DNA of 59,284 nt from Anaerolineae bacterium (lineage in GTDB: Bacteria; Chloroflexota; Anaerolineae; Aggregatilineales; Phototrophicaceae): contig JAJEAA010000025.1 of the NCBI GenBank assembly GCA_022824365.1, forward strand, positions 1 through 59,284. The letters are read 5' to 3'. The translations under genes were made by a program, and so were the position numbers. Position 1 is the stretch's first letter, and the number at the start of each line of letters is the position of its first letter. Positions 1-8,130 of this stretch are shown here, one piece after another. The notes under the pieces are model-generated. The model was not told the DNA's origin. It searched no databases and saw only the letters and a program-made list of their open reading frames with translations.

Positions 1-1
1 C

Positions 2-298
2 GGTTTCTTCGGTTACGCCTACTATGTCGAGAACCAGGCCACGCTGAACATCCTCAACATTGAAGGCATCGAAGCCAACGCGCAAACCACCGATGACGGC
101 AGCTACCCGCTGGCGCGCCCGCTGTTCATCTACAGCGATGCAGGCATCATGGCCGAGAAGCCGCAAGTCAAAGCCTTCATCAACTTCTACCTGGCGAATG
201 TCAATGACGAGGTTATTGATGTAGGCTACTTCCCGGCGTCGCCTGCGGCGCTGGAGGCGGCCAAGCAAGCCTTCGTTGACGCGCTGGGAGACATGTAG
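2..298 (+). CDS. pstS: Phosphate ABC transporter substrate-binding protein PstS (C-terminal part only)
   Basis: This is an open reading frame entering from the window edge and ending with TAG at 296-298, about 98 residues of the C-terminal lobe of a periplasmic phosphate-binding protein. Visible blocks are GFFGYAYY, DDGSYPLARPLFIYSD and VGYFPAS, all typical of PstS proteins of the SphX type. The same blocks recur in the binding domain embedded in the following PstC, so the two receptors are close paralogues. PstS captures phosphate outside the membrane and hands it to PstCA. The start lies outside the window. A terminator-like hairpin follows the stop, as expected when the binding protein is made in excess of the permease. 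Confidence 0.9.
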   Translation, partial: GFFGYAYYVENQATLNILNIEGIEANAQTTDDGSYPLARPLFIYSDAGIMAEKPQVKAFINFYLANVNDEVIDVGYFPASPAALEAAKQAFVDALGDM

Positions 299-324
299 GC
301 AATCTGCCAATAGTTACTAAAGCG

Positions 325-366
325 GGGATACGGTATCATCGTTGGCGCCGTATCCCTCGTCTTTTT
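325..366 (+). terminator. Rho-independent terminator or attenuator between pstS and pstC
   Basis: A perfect 9-bp inverted repeat, GGGATACGG (325-333) and CCGTATCCC (348-356), has a 14-nt loop and is followed by a T-rich tract ending in TTTTT at 362-366. It sits 26 bases after the pstS stop and 85 bases before the pstC start. Partial read-through here would give more PstS than PstCAB, which is common for binding-protein operons; that role is inferred. Confidence 0.75.
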
Positions 367-450
367 GCCTGTATCTTCACTTAAGCTCCGAAGTCCAAAT
401 TAGAAGATCCGCGGAAAAGAATCCTGCTGGATCCAGCTTGAAAAAATGCG

Positions 451-2532
451 ATGAGTGAATCACAACACCCGGACTTGACACAGCATTTCGTACAGCGGAA
501 ATCGCAAACGCTGAATCTGCAGCATCGCTTCAAGCTGCACGAAGTCCTCATTCAGTTGAGCCTGTTCGCCTGTGGCTTGCTATCCATCTTTACAACCATC
601 GGCATCATCCTGGTCCTGGGCAACGAGTCGATCGCCTTTTTCACGCGTGACCAGTGGGTGAATACCAATCGCGCTATTTTGAGCGACATGGACGAGAGCG
701 CTGCCGCATTCAGGGTGGAGCCGGGCAAGGCCCTCGAAGCGATTCATGTCGGCGGCGCGGTTCGCATCGGACAAGAGGTGATGGAGGTCCGCGAGTTTCA
801 CAATAATCGCTTTGAGATTGACGTGCTCGGCACGGGCGGCGGCTTCCGGCGCTGGTGCGCGACCGAGGATCAATTGGCGGAAAGCGGACATGCCCGGCCC
901 CTGATCGTCAATGCGAGCCGGCCGATCAAACAAACGGAAATTAACGCCTGCGCCGAAGCGGGAATTTCGCCAATCGAGTTTCGCGTCGGCACGGATGCCT
1001 TGGCGATTGTTGTCAGCGCTGACAACGACTTCCTGACCGAGTTGACCTTTGACGAGCTGCGACAGATTTTCAGCGGCGCGGAAAACTGGTCCGATCTGCG
1101 CGCCGAGTTTCCGGACGAGCCGATCAAGCTGGTCATCCCGGGCGAAGATAGCGGTACCTTCGATTTCTTCGTGGAAGCGGTCCTCGATGAAGATCCCGAC
1201 ACTATGTTAGCCGCTGACCCGCTCATGTCCGAGAATGACAATCAACTGGTCGGCAGCATCAAGCGCAATCCGGCAAGCATCGGCTTTTTTGGCTATGCCT
1301 ATTATCTGAATAATACCGATGATCTGCGGATTATCGCGCTGGACGCGGTCAGGCCCGAAGCGGGGACGGTGGAAGACGGCAGTTACGCCCTGGCGCGCCC
1401 GCTCTTCATTTACAGCGATGCGGACATCATGCGCGATCATCCGCAGGTGAAAGACTTCATCAGCTATTATCTGAACAACGTCAGCGATATGATCGTCGAT
1501 GTCGGGTATTTCCCGGCGTCAACCGAGGCGCTGGCGAAGGCGAGCAATGAGTGGATCCGGGCGACCAAGGCGAGCGAAATGCCGGCGGTCAACCCGGCCG
1601 AAGTCATCGGCGAGCTCACCGCGGCGGGCAGCTCAACCGTCTATCCCTTGACCGAGCGCATCGCCGAGGCTTTCGTCAAAGATGGCTACCTGCCGCTGAT
1701 GACGGTCGCGCGCGGCATCCGCGGCCAGAACACGATTGCGCCGCATCGCGCCGGCGTTTCGGTGGAGTACAATGACCAGCCAACGATCATCGAATTCTTC
1801 ACCAATACAAATTGGATCCCGGCGATTGGTGAATTTGGCGTCATCCCGCTGATCAACGCCACCTTGATGACCAGCACGATTGCGATGCTGGTGGCGCTGC
1901 CGCTGGGCATCGGCGCTGCCATCTACCTGAGTGAATACGCCTCGCCGCGAGTGCGCAGCGCTTTGAAGCCGGTGCTGGAGATCCTGGCCGGCATCCCGAC
2001 CGTCGTTTATGGCTACTTCGCGCTGACATTCATGACGCCATTGCTGCGCGCGGTCTTCGGCGTCGACATCGTGAACATCTACAACACTGGCTCCGCCGGT
2101 ATTGTGGTTGGCATTTTGATCATTCCCCTGGTCAGCTCAATGAGCGAAGACGCCTTGCACGCGGTGCCGAACGCGCTGCGCGAAGCGTCGTATGGCTTGG
2201 GCGCGACCAAGCTGGAGACGGTGATCAAGGTGGTTGTGCCTGCCGCGCTTTCGGGCATACTGGCGGCTTTTATCGTGGCGGTCTCGCGCGCCATTGGCGA
2301 GACGATGATCGTGGCGATCGCGGCCGGCGCCGGTCCCAACTTCAGCTTCAGTCCCTTTGACTCGGCCGAGACAATGACGGGGCATATCGCGCGCATCAGC
2401 GGCGGCGACCTGAGCTATGACTCGATTGACTACAACAGCATCTTCGCCATCGGGCTGACGCTTTTCGCGATGACCTTCATTCTCAATGCGCTCAGCCGCG
2501 TCATCATCAGCCGCTTTCGGGAGGCTTACTAA
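451..2532 (+). CDS. pstC: Phosphate ABC transporter permease PstC with an embedded PstS-like binding domain
   Basis: The protein has 693 residues, where ordinary PstC has about 300. Residues 30-58 form the first membrane helix, followed by the usual FF loop. Residues about 75-440 are a phosphate-binding-protein-like domain, and the normal PstC sequence resumes at FFTNTNWIPAIGEFGVIPL (449-467) and runs through the remaining helices and the EAA loop near 570-590. Within the insert the order is unusual: GTGGGF (127-132), SRPI (156-159), EDSGTF (232-237) and VGYFPAS (351-357) come first, and the block that normally starts PstS, GSSTVYPLTE (393-402), comes last. This looks like a circularly permuted receptor lodged in the first extracytoplasmic loop. 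Both phosphate-contact blocks are intact. The stop overlaps the pstA start by one base. Confidence 0.92.
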   Translation: MSESQHPDLTQHFVQRKSQTLNLQHRFKLHEVLIQLSLFACGLLSIFTTIGIILVLGNESIAFFTRDQWVNTNRAILSDMDESAAAFRVEPGKALEAIHVGGAVRIGQEVMEVREFHNNRFEIDVLGTGGGFRRWCATEDQLAESGHARPLIVNASRPIKQTEINACAEAGISPIEFRVGTDALAIVVSADNDFLTELTFDELRQIFSGAENWSDLRAEFPDEPIKLVIPGEDSGTFDFFVEAVLDEDPDTMLAADPLMSENDNQLVGSIKRNPASIGFFGYAYYLNNTDDLRIIALDAVRPEAGTVEDGSYALARPLFIYSDADIMRDHPQVKDFISYYLNNVSDMIVDVGYFPASTEALAKASNEWIRATKASEMPAVNPAEVIGELTAAGSSTVYPLTERIAEAFVKDGYLPLMTVARGIRGQNTIAPHRAGVSVEYNDQPTIIEFFTNTNWIPAIGEFGVIPLINATLMTSTIAMLVALPLGIGAAIYLSEYASPRVRSALKPVLEILAGIPTVVYGYFALTFMTPLLRAVFGVDIVNIYNTGSAGIVVGILIIPLVSSMSEDALHAVPNALREASYGLGATKLETVIKVVVPAALSGILAAFIVAVSRAIGETMIVAIAAGAGPNFSFSPFDSAETMTGHIARISGGDLSYDSIDYNSIFAIGLTLFAMTFILNALSRVIISRFREAY

Positions 2533-4322
2533 TGGCTGCGGGCAAAAGCAAACACTTCATGCCCGGCGAGAAGGAGTTCTTCCAACGCCTGGAAGCGCGG
2601 CATCGGCGCGGACGCTTCGGCCGGATATTCAACTACTTCTCGATTGGCGTGGCGGCGCTCGCTCTGGCCGCTCTCTTCTTCAATGTCGCCAATGAAGCCT
2701 TCGGCACGATCGGCGTGGTCAACACCATCGAGCCGGAGAGCTTGACTGACGGGCGTCCGCTGGAGACGCTGAACAATGACGAGTTGGCGCAGATCCTCGC
2801 CGAGAATGTCAAGGGGCGCCTGCGCGTCTTGATTCGCAATACTATCAGCAAAGTGCCGGTGGAGGATTTCACCAGTGCAAGCGTGGCAGAGATTGTCGGC
2901 GATACCAATGTCGACCCGGCGATCGCGGGCGAGCTGCTGAAAGCAATCAGCGCAGAGCAGCAAGCGAGTCTGCTGGCCAAGTATGCCGATCATGCAACCC
3001 TGCGCAACCTGGTTCTGGAAGAAGTGGTGGAGCAGCAGATTATCGCCAGCTTCCCGCTGGTCGATGCGATCTTCAACTTCGATACGATAAAGGCGGAGAT
3101 CGAGGGACCGATACTGGAGGACTTCAAGAGGCGCGAGCGGCTTGATGATGCCGAAGTCATGGTCACCCGCTTCCACAGTTGGCTGCACAGCAGGTTTCTC
3201 GCCACGCCAATGTCGAGCACGCCGGCGCTGGCAGGTGTGCGCACAGCCCTGATCGGCTCGGTCGGCTTGATGGCGGTGGTAGTGCTGGTGGCTTTGCCCA
3301 TCGGCGTGGGCGCGGCGATCTATCTTGAGGAGTACGCCCATCACGGCTTCATCAACCGCCTTATCGAGACCAATGTGCGCAACCTGGCCGGCGTGCCATC
3401 GATCATTTATGGCATGTTGGGCTTAGCCATTTTTGTTCGCGCATTGGCGCCTTTTACCAGCGGCTTGATCTTCGGATACAACTTTGACGCGCCGACGGTC
3501 GCCACGGCGATTGAGCGGATCGCGCCGGCTTTTGATGGCGCGCTCAGCTACGATGGCGGCCTTATCAGCAGCAATAGCGATGCTGTCGACGCGCAGATGG
3601 CGCAGCGTATTGTCGATACCTTCTTGTTCTATGGCAGGCCTAGCCTGACGATGCACGGCAATAGCGCTGTGCATGAGATGGCGGATTCCCTGGCGGAGGC
3701 GCTGAATGTCGCTGTCGATGCGGCGCCGGTCCGCCCCGATGAAGAATACGATATCGAGGTCCGCGGCGACTACTATCGGTTTGACGTTGCCGCCGACTCT
3801 CCCGTCAGCGATGATGTCTTCGACGAATTGATGGCAAGCCTGGTCCGCATCAATAGCTTCGCGCCGAACGGCCGCACCCTGGTCAGCGCCGGCTTGACGC
3901 TGGTATTGTTGATCTTGCCGATTATCATCATCAACGCGCAGGAAGCGATCCGCGCCGTGCCGTATACTATCAGGGAAGCCTCTTACGGCTTGGGGGCGAC
4001 GCGCTGGCAGACGGTCTGGAATCAAGTTTTGCCAGCGGCTCTGCCCGGTATCATGACGGGCACGATTCTCTCGGTTTCGCGCGCGGTCGGGGAGACGGCG
4101 CCCCTGATTGTCGTTGGCGCGGCCACCTTCCTGGTGACTGACCCGACCAGCCCCTTCTCTCAGTTCACGGCGATGCCGATACAGATTTATCAATGGACGG
4201 CGCGCCCGCAAGGTCAGTTCGCCGATATCGCCGCCGCCGCCATCATCGTGCTGTTGGCGCTGATGCTGACGCTAAATGCCGCGGCCATCATCCTTCGCAA
4301 CCGCTATTCGATAAGGTTCTAA
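2532..4322 (+). CDS. pstA: Phosphate ABC transporter permease PstA with two large extra domains
   Basis: At 596 residues this is about twice the usual PstA length. After helix 1 (about 33-55) comes a helical, mostly polar insert of about 170 residues (60-230). Canonical PstA follows from about 233, with the blocks ALPIGVGAAIYLEEYA and LAGVPSIIYGMLGLAIFV. A second insert of about 130 residues (315-445) precedes the helix ending IIIINAQEAIRAVP and the EAA loop (479-495), which docks on PstB. Neither insert resembles a domain I know. Since PstC is similarly enlarged, the extra domains probably face outward and may interact with it. Start and stop arrangement (ATG overlapping the pstC TAA) implies translational coupling. 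Confidence 0.9.
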   Translation: MAAGKSKHFMPGEKEFFQRLEARHRRGRFGRIFNYFSIGVAALALAALFFNVANEAFGTIGVVNTIEPESLTDGRPLETLNNDELAQILAENVKGRLRVLIRNTISKVPVEDFTSASVAEIVGDTNVDPAIAGELLKAISAEQQASLLAKYADHATLRNLVLEEVVEQQIIASFPLVDAIFNFDTIKAEIEGPILEDFKRRERLDDAEVMVTRFHSWLHSRFLATPMSSTPALAGVRTALIGSVGLMAVVVLVALPIGVGAAIYLEEYAHHGFINRLIETNVRNLAGVPSIIYGMLGLAIFVRALAPFTSGLIFGYNFDAPTVATAIERIAPAFDGALSYDGGLISSNSDAVDAQMAQRIVDTFLFYGRPSLTMHGNSAVHEMADSLAEALNVAVDAAPVRPDEEYDIEVRGDYYRFDVAADSPVSDDVFDELMASLVRINSFAPNGRTLVSAGLTLVLLILPIIIINAQEAIRAVPYTIREASYGLGATRWQTVWNQVLPAALPGIMTGTILSVSRAVGETAPLIVVGAATFLVTDPTSPFSQFTAMPIQIYQWTARPQGQFADIAAAAIIVLLALMLTLNAAAIILRNRYSIRF

Positions 4323-4325
4323 GCC

Positions 4326-5162
4326 ATGGCTCTGCGAACAAAAGAGACGAACGAACAAGTTCGGCGCGATGCCGATCTGGTGATGGAGTTGCGCCATTGC
4401 AGCTTCTATTACGGGGGATTCCGCGCGGTGGCGGATGTGAGCCTGCCGATCCATCAAAACAAGATCACCGCCTTCATTGGACCCTCCGGTTGCGGCAAGA
4501 GCACCGTCTTGCGCGGCATTAATCGCATGCTCGATTTAACGCCGGGCGCGCGCGTCGAGGGCGAGATCATCTACCGGGGCCGGAACCTGTATGACCGCGA
4601 GGTGGACCCGGTCGAGGTGCGGCGGCGGATCGGCATGGTCTTCCAGAAGCCGAATCCCTTTCCCAAGAGCATCTACGACAATGTGGCTTATGGACCGCGC
4701 TTGCTGGGCGTCAAGAAGAAGAACATCCTGGACGAGATCATCGAGCGCAGCCTGCGCGGCGCCTCGCTTTGGAATGAGGTCAGCGGTGACTTGAACAAGT
4801 CAGGCTTGGCTCTATCCGGCGGGCAGCAGCAACGGCTCTGCATCGCGCGGGCGATCGCGGTGGAGCCGGATGTGATCTTGATGGACGAGCCCTGTTCCGC
4901 CCTTGACCCTATCGCGACGCAGCGCATCGAGGAGCTGATGCGGGAATTGCAGCGGGAATATACCATCGTCATCGTCACGCATAATATGCAGCAGGCGCAG
5001 CGCGCTTCCGATTTCACCGCCTTTTTCAACATTCGCAAAACAATTGAAGACGGTCATGAGATCCGCTGGGGCGAGCTGGTCGAGTACGATGATACGGAGA
5101 AGGTCTTTGGCAGCCCGGCGCAGCAGGAGACGGCTGAATATATCGCCGGGCGTTTTGGTTAG
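4326..5162 (+). CDS. pstB: Phosphate ABC transporter ATP-binding protein PstB
   Basis: This is a 278-residue ATPase of normal PstB length that powers phosphate import through PstCA. It has Walker [10 protein letters not shown], the Q-loop [19 protein letters not shown] region typical of PstB, signature LSGGQQQR, Walker B VILMDEP and the H-loop [10 protein letters not shown]. The N-terminal extension of about 15 polar residues is slightly longer than usual. It starts three bases after the pstA stop, so the cluster is pstS-(terminator)-pstC-pstA-pstB. No phoU or phoB/phoR follows; the next gene is on the opposite strand. Confidence 0.96.
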   Translation: MALRTKETNEQVRRDADLVMELRHCSFYYGGFRAVADVSLPIHQNKITAFIGPSGCGKSTVLRGINRMLDLTPGARVEGEIIYRGRNLYDREVDPVEVRRRIGMVFQKPNPFPKSIYDNVAYGPRLLGVKKKNILDEIIERSLRGASLWNEVSGDLNKSGLALSGGQQQRLCIARAIAVEPDVILMDEPCSALDPIATQRIEELMRELQREYTIVIVTHNMQQAQRASDFTAFFNIRKTIEDGHEIRWGELVEYDDTEKVFGSPAQQETAEYIAGRFG

Positions 5163-5183
5163 AGCGGGAGACAAGACAATTGC

Positions 5184-5204
5184 GGGCGACTCACAGAGTC
5201 GCCC
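5184..5204. repeat. Short palindromic intergenic repeat (GGGCGACTC family)
   Basis: A perfect inverted repeat of 9-bp arms (GGGCGACTC / GAGTCGCCC) and a 3-base loop lies between the convergent ends of pstB and the following minus-strand gene. Related units occur at 17045-17074 and 30705-30731. There is no T-tract, so it is more likely a dispersed repeat than a classical terminator, although it could form an RNA hairpin from either strand. Confidence 0.6.
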
Positions 5205-5231
5205 CTACATGTTCCAGGTTTTTGCGGTTGA

Positions 5232-6431
5232 TTATTCGCCAGCCGCGTCCAGCGCCGCCTGCTGCTCGGCGATCATTTCGTCAGTGCAATGCAGGGAAGC
5301 GAGCCAAGCCTGGTCGTCCGCCTGACGTTGTTCGAGGGGGATGATTCTGCCGCGCCGCGCGATTGCCGCCAGCACTTCCGGGTGCAGCTTGGTCGTCCCG
5401 CCGCTCTCGATGACGGCGGCGGCTTCCGCCATCACCGCTTCGTTAATATCGATTCCCTGCGCTTCAGCCGAATCCAGATTGACGCCGACGAGGAGTTCCC
5501 CGGTCGTGCCGATGCCGACGCGCGCAAGCTCCACATCGCCATTCAAATACGCCGTCAGAATCCGCCCGAGATTGACGCCGTTCGCGTACATCGGCGACGA
5601 GCCCGCGCCGATGGTGGCGCCGTAATAGATCGCGCTGAAGCTGGGATAGAATACCGGCAAACCAATTTGGCTGGCGATTTCGGTGATGACGGGCAACCCG
5701 CTCGAAGTGATTGAATCAAGCGGGAGCAGGATCGCGCCGACCCCGGCATCCACCAGGCTATTGGCGGCCGGGCGCAAATCCGACAAAGAGACGACGCCGG
5801 CTGTATGTATCTTGATCCCCAATGATTCTGCGGATTTCATTATCTGTTCCGCGCCGTAGCGACCCGACGCATCGCTTATGCTGTGGATCACGCCCACCCG
5901 CTCAATGTCTGGATCCTGCATGAGCAGCACGGAAAAGGCGTAATCGTAAGACAGCGTGGCGGACACCCAGGCGACATGATCCGGTTTCACGCAGGCGGCT
6001 TCGGCGGCGATGCCACCCTCATAAGGCGTCGATACAAAGATCACCGGCGTCGGCATATCCATTTCGCTGGTCAAATGCACGGCGGTTTGGGTCACCGTCG
6101 CCCCACTTGTGATCAGCACGTCAACTTCTTTATCCAGCGCGTCTTCCAGCATTAAATTCACTGTCGGAAAATCAAAACCGGCGTCGCCCCAATAGATCGT
6201 GATATGCTCGCCTTCGTAGTCGCGCCGCGCTTCGAAAATGCGGTTCTCCTCCGTCGAAATAAAGCCATACGACTCCAGAACGTCGAGGATGGCGCCTTCA
6301 GTGATGTCGACGTTCGGCAGCGAACCGAAGCGCAAGATGGCTATGGTCGGATTGCCGTCGCCCTGCGCTAATGCCCCCAGCCCTGGCAGTAACGCGAGTA
6401 CTAAAACAGTCAACAAGCATTTCCTAAACAT
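5232..6431 (-). CDS. Orphan ABC transporter substrate-binding protein (ABC_sub_bind/TrpX-like)
   Basis: About 399 residues, with a signal peptide (MFRKCLLTVLVLALLPGLG, then ALAQ) and a two-lobe periplasmic binding fold. Recognisable segments are TIAILRFGSLPNVD, VDVLITSGATVTQTAV, TPVIFVSTPYEGG and GVGAILLPLDSITSSGLPVI, which match the family of tryptophan/unknown-substrate binding proteins (PF04392 type). The start at 6431 is chosen over an upstream in-frame one because a strong GAGGAGGAG ribosome site (6438-6446) precedes it and the signal peptide starts there. No permease or ATPase lies nearby, so the partner is elsewhere or absent. The ligand is unknown. Confidence 0.75.
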   Translation of the reverse strand: MFRKCLLTVLVLALLPGLGALAQGDGNPTIAILRFGSLPNVDITEGAILDVLESYGFISTEENRIFEARRDYEGEHITIYWGDAGFDFPTVNLMLEDALDKEVDVLITSGATVTQTAVHLTSEMDMPTPVIFVSTPYEGGIAAEAACVKPDHVAWVSATLSYDYAFSVLLMQDPDIERVGVIHSISDASGRYGAEQIMKSAESLGIKIHTAGVVSLSDLRPAANSLVDAGVGAILLPLDSITSSGLPVITEIASQIGLPVFYPSFSAIYYGATIGAGSSPMYANGVNLGRILTAYLNGDVELARVGIGTTGELLVGVNLDSAEAQGIDINEAVMAEAAAVIESGGTTKLHPEVLAAIARRGRIIPLEQRQADDQAWLASLHCTDEMIAEQQAALDAAGE

Positions 6432-6613
6432 TGCCCAACTCCTCCTCGCCAGTATAACTTGGACGGTCACGAGTAAACTTATTCCATTTTCAGTGTAGCA
6501 CAACTTCTTTTGAATCCGCTCCATTTGGCGCGTAGCTTGGGAGTCCGATATGGGATTGGCGCTGAAACTGCGTCATAATGGAGAATCAATTGGCGGAGTG
6601 AAAGACGATAAAT

Positions 6614-7501
6614 TTGACCGACATACAGCGGATCGGCGTACTCGCCCATCCCTCCCGCCCGGATACGCACCCGGTCGCGCGAAAGATAGCGAAGCTGCTC
6701 AGCAAGCGCGGCATCGCGAATTGGGTCTACACCGTCTGGGATGAGGACGCTGTCAAGGCGGATGTGGCGAGCGCCGATATTGTGATGGCCATCGGCGGCG
6801 ATGGCGCCATGCTGCGCGCCGGGCGCGTCTGCGCTGAACAAGGCCTGCCGGTGCTGGGCGTCAATATGGGCTGGCTCGGGTTTTTGACCGAGATACAGCA
6901 GCCGGACGATTGCGAAGCCGGGCTGGACGCGCTGCTGGCCGGCGAGTACTGGATCGAGCGGCGCATGATGTTGCAAGCGACGCTGATGCAAGACCGCTCT
7001 ACTGTCATCGGCTGCTACCGCGCGCTGAATGATGTGGTCATCAGCGGCAGCGTCTTCGGACGCATGGTGCAGATCGCGACGTATATCGACAAGCATTGGG
7101 CGACCACCTACAACGCCGACGCCCTGATCCTGTCGACGCCCACCGGCTCCACCGCCTATGCCCTGGCCACCGGCGGACCAATACTGCCGCCGGAATTGCG
7201 CAATATCCTGATGCTGCCCATGGCGCCCCATTTGAGCATGGACAGACCGATCGTGCTTGCGCGCGGGGCGGTGGTGGATATCGAGCCGACGCGGGAGAAT
7301 CGCCACGCGGTCGTGTTGACAGTCGATGGCAAGGTCGAAGCGGAACTGGACGAGAATCAGCACGTCTGCATCACATCGGCCGAGCCAGTGAGCCAATTCG
7401 TGCGCTTGCGCGAACGCAATTATTTCTATCGCTCGCTGCTGGATCGCCTGGAGCCGCGCATCAACCGGCACGGTCCGCGGCGCATGACCTTCAATGAATG
7501 A
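6614..7501 (+). CDS. nadK: NAD kinase
   Basis: This cytoplasmic enzyme phosphorylates NAD to NADP using ATP. The protein has 295 residues, normal for the family. It carries the diagnostic GGDG motif (61-64), the block GVNMGWLGFLTEI, and the conserved NADALILSTPTGSTAYALA segment that binds NAD. The start codon is TTG, with a GGAG some 15 bases upstream. It begins a run of same-strand housekeeping genes (B-box protein, recN); nadK next to recN is a common bacterial arrangement, which supports the call. Confidence 0.95.
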   Translation: MTDIQRIGVLAHPSRPDTHPVARKIAKLLSKRGIANWVYTVWDEDAVKADVASADIVMAIGGDGAMLRAGRVCAEQGLPVLGVNMGWLGFLTEIQQPDDCEAGLDALLAGEYWIERRMMLQATLMQDRSTVIGCYRALNDVVISGSVFGRMVQIATYIDKHWATTYNADALILSTPTGSTAYALATGGPILPPELRNILMLPMAPHLSMDRPIVLARGAVVDIEPTRENRHAVVLTVDGKVEAELDENQHVCITSAEPVSQFVRLRERNYFYRSLLDRLEPRINRHGPRRMTFNE

Positions 7502-7616
7502 CGCCATTGGGCAAATGGCGCCAGGTGGCAAGAGAGACCGACCTGGAGCGAAATGCCCTACGAAACAGACAGCCCTCCATGATGCTTCGGGGAGGGGTAG
7601 ATTGGAAGAGGCGAAC

Positions 7617-8114
7617 ATGGACGCCACCATCCAGGACGAGATTCATTATTGCGCTGTCCATCCCGATCGCGATACCGGCTTGCGCTGCAACCGCTGCGAC
7701 CGCTATATGTGCGTCGAATGCGCCAAACGGACGCCTGTCGGTTATACCTGCCGCGAGTGCGTGCGCGGGCACGAGGACCGCTTTTATCAGGGCACGCTCC
7801 TTGACTACGCGCTGGTGGCGGCCGTCTCGGCTGGTGGCGGCGCGCTCACGATATTCGCCGCCTTGTTGCTCGGCGGCTTTCTAATTTTGGGATTCATCCT
7901 GGCGCCGGCGATTGGAGGGGCGGCCGCGCAAATCGCTTTGCAATTGACCGGACGACGCCGGGGGCGACAGAGCGCTTATGTCAGCGTCGGCGCTTTGCTC
8001 ATCGGCGGCTTGGCAGCCGGCTATCTGCTGACGGGCACGGTGGGGATTTTCACGCTGCTTTATCTGGCGCTGGCTTGCTCGGCCGCTTTCGCCCGCTTCA
8101 AGATGTCAATTTAG
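7617..8114 (+). CDS. B-box-type zinc-finger membrane protein
   Basis: A 165-residue protein with an N-terminal double zinc-binding module and three hydrophobic segments. Probable ligands are C12, H15, C24, C27, C32, C35, C45, C48 and H52, spaced as in bacterial B-box proteins (CAVHPDRDTGLRCNRCDRYM). Hydrophobic helices lie at about 65-90, 90-108 and 120-158. The start at 7617 is preferred because GGAAGAGG stands 6 bases upstream; a longer in-frame extension overlaps nadK and has no family support. The zinc module probably faces the cytoplasm. Function is unknown; similar proteins are often fused to rhomboid domains, which this one lacks. Confidence 0.8.
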   Translation: MDATIQDEIHYCAVHPDRDTGLRCNRCDRYMCVECAKRTPVGYTCRECVRGHEDRFYQGTLLDYALVAAVSAGGGALTIFAALLLGGFLILGFILAPAIGGAAAQIALQLTGRRRGRQSAYVSVGALLIGGLAAGYLLTGTVGIFTLLYLALACSAAFARFKMSI

Positions 8115-8130
8115 GCTCGCCCGCTCCATC

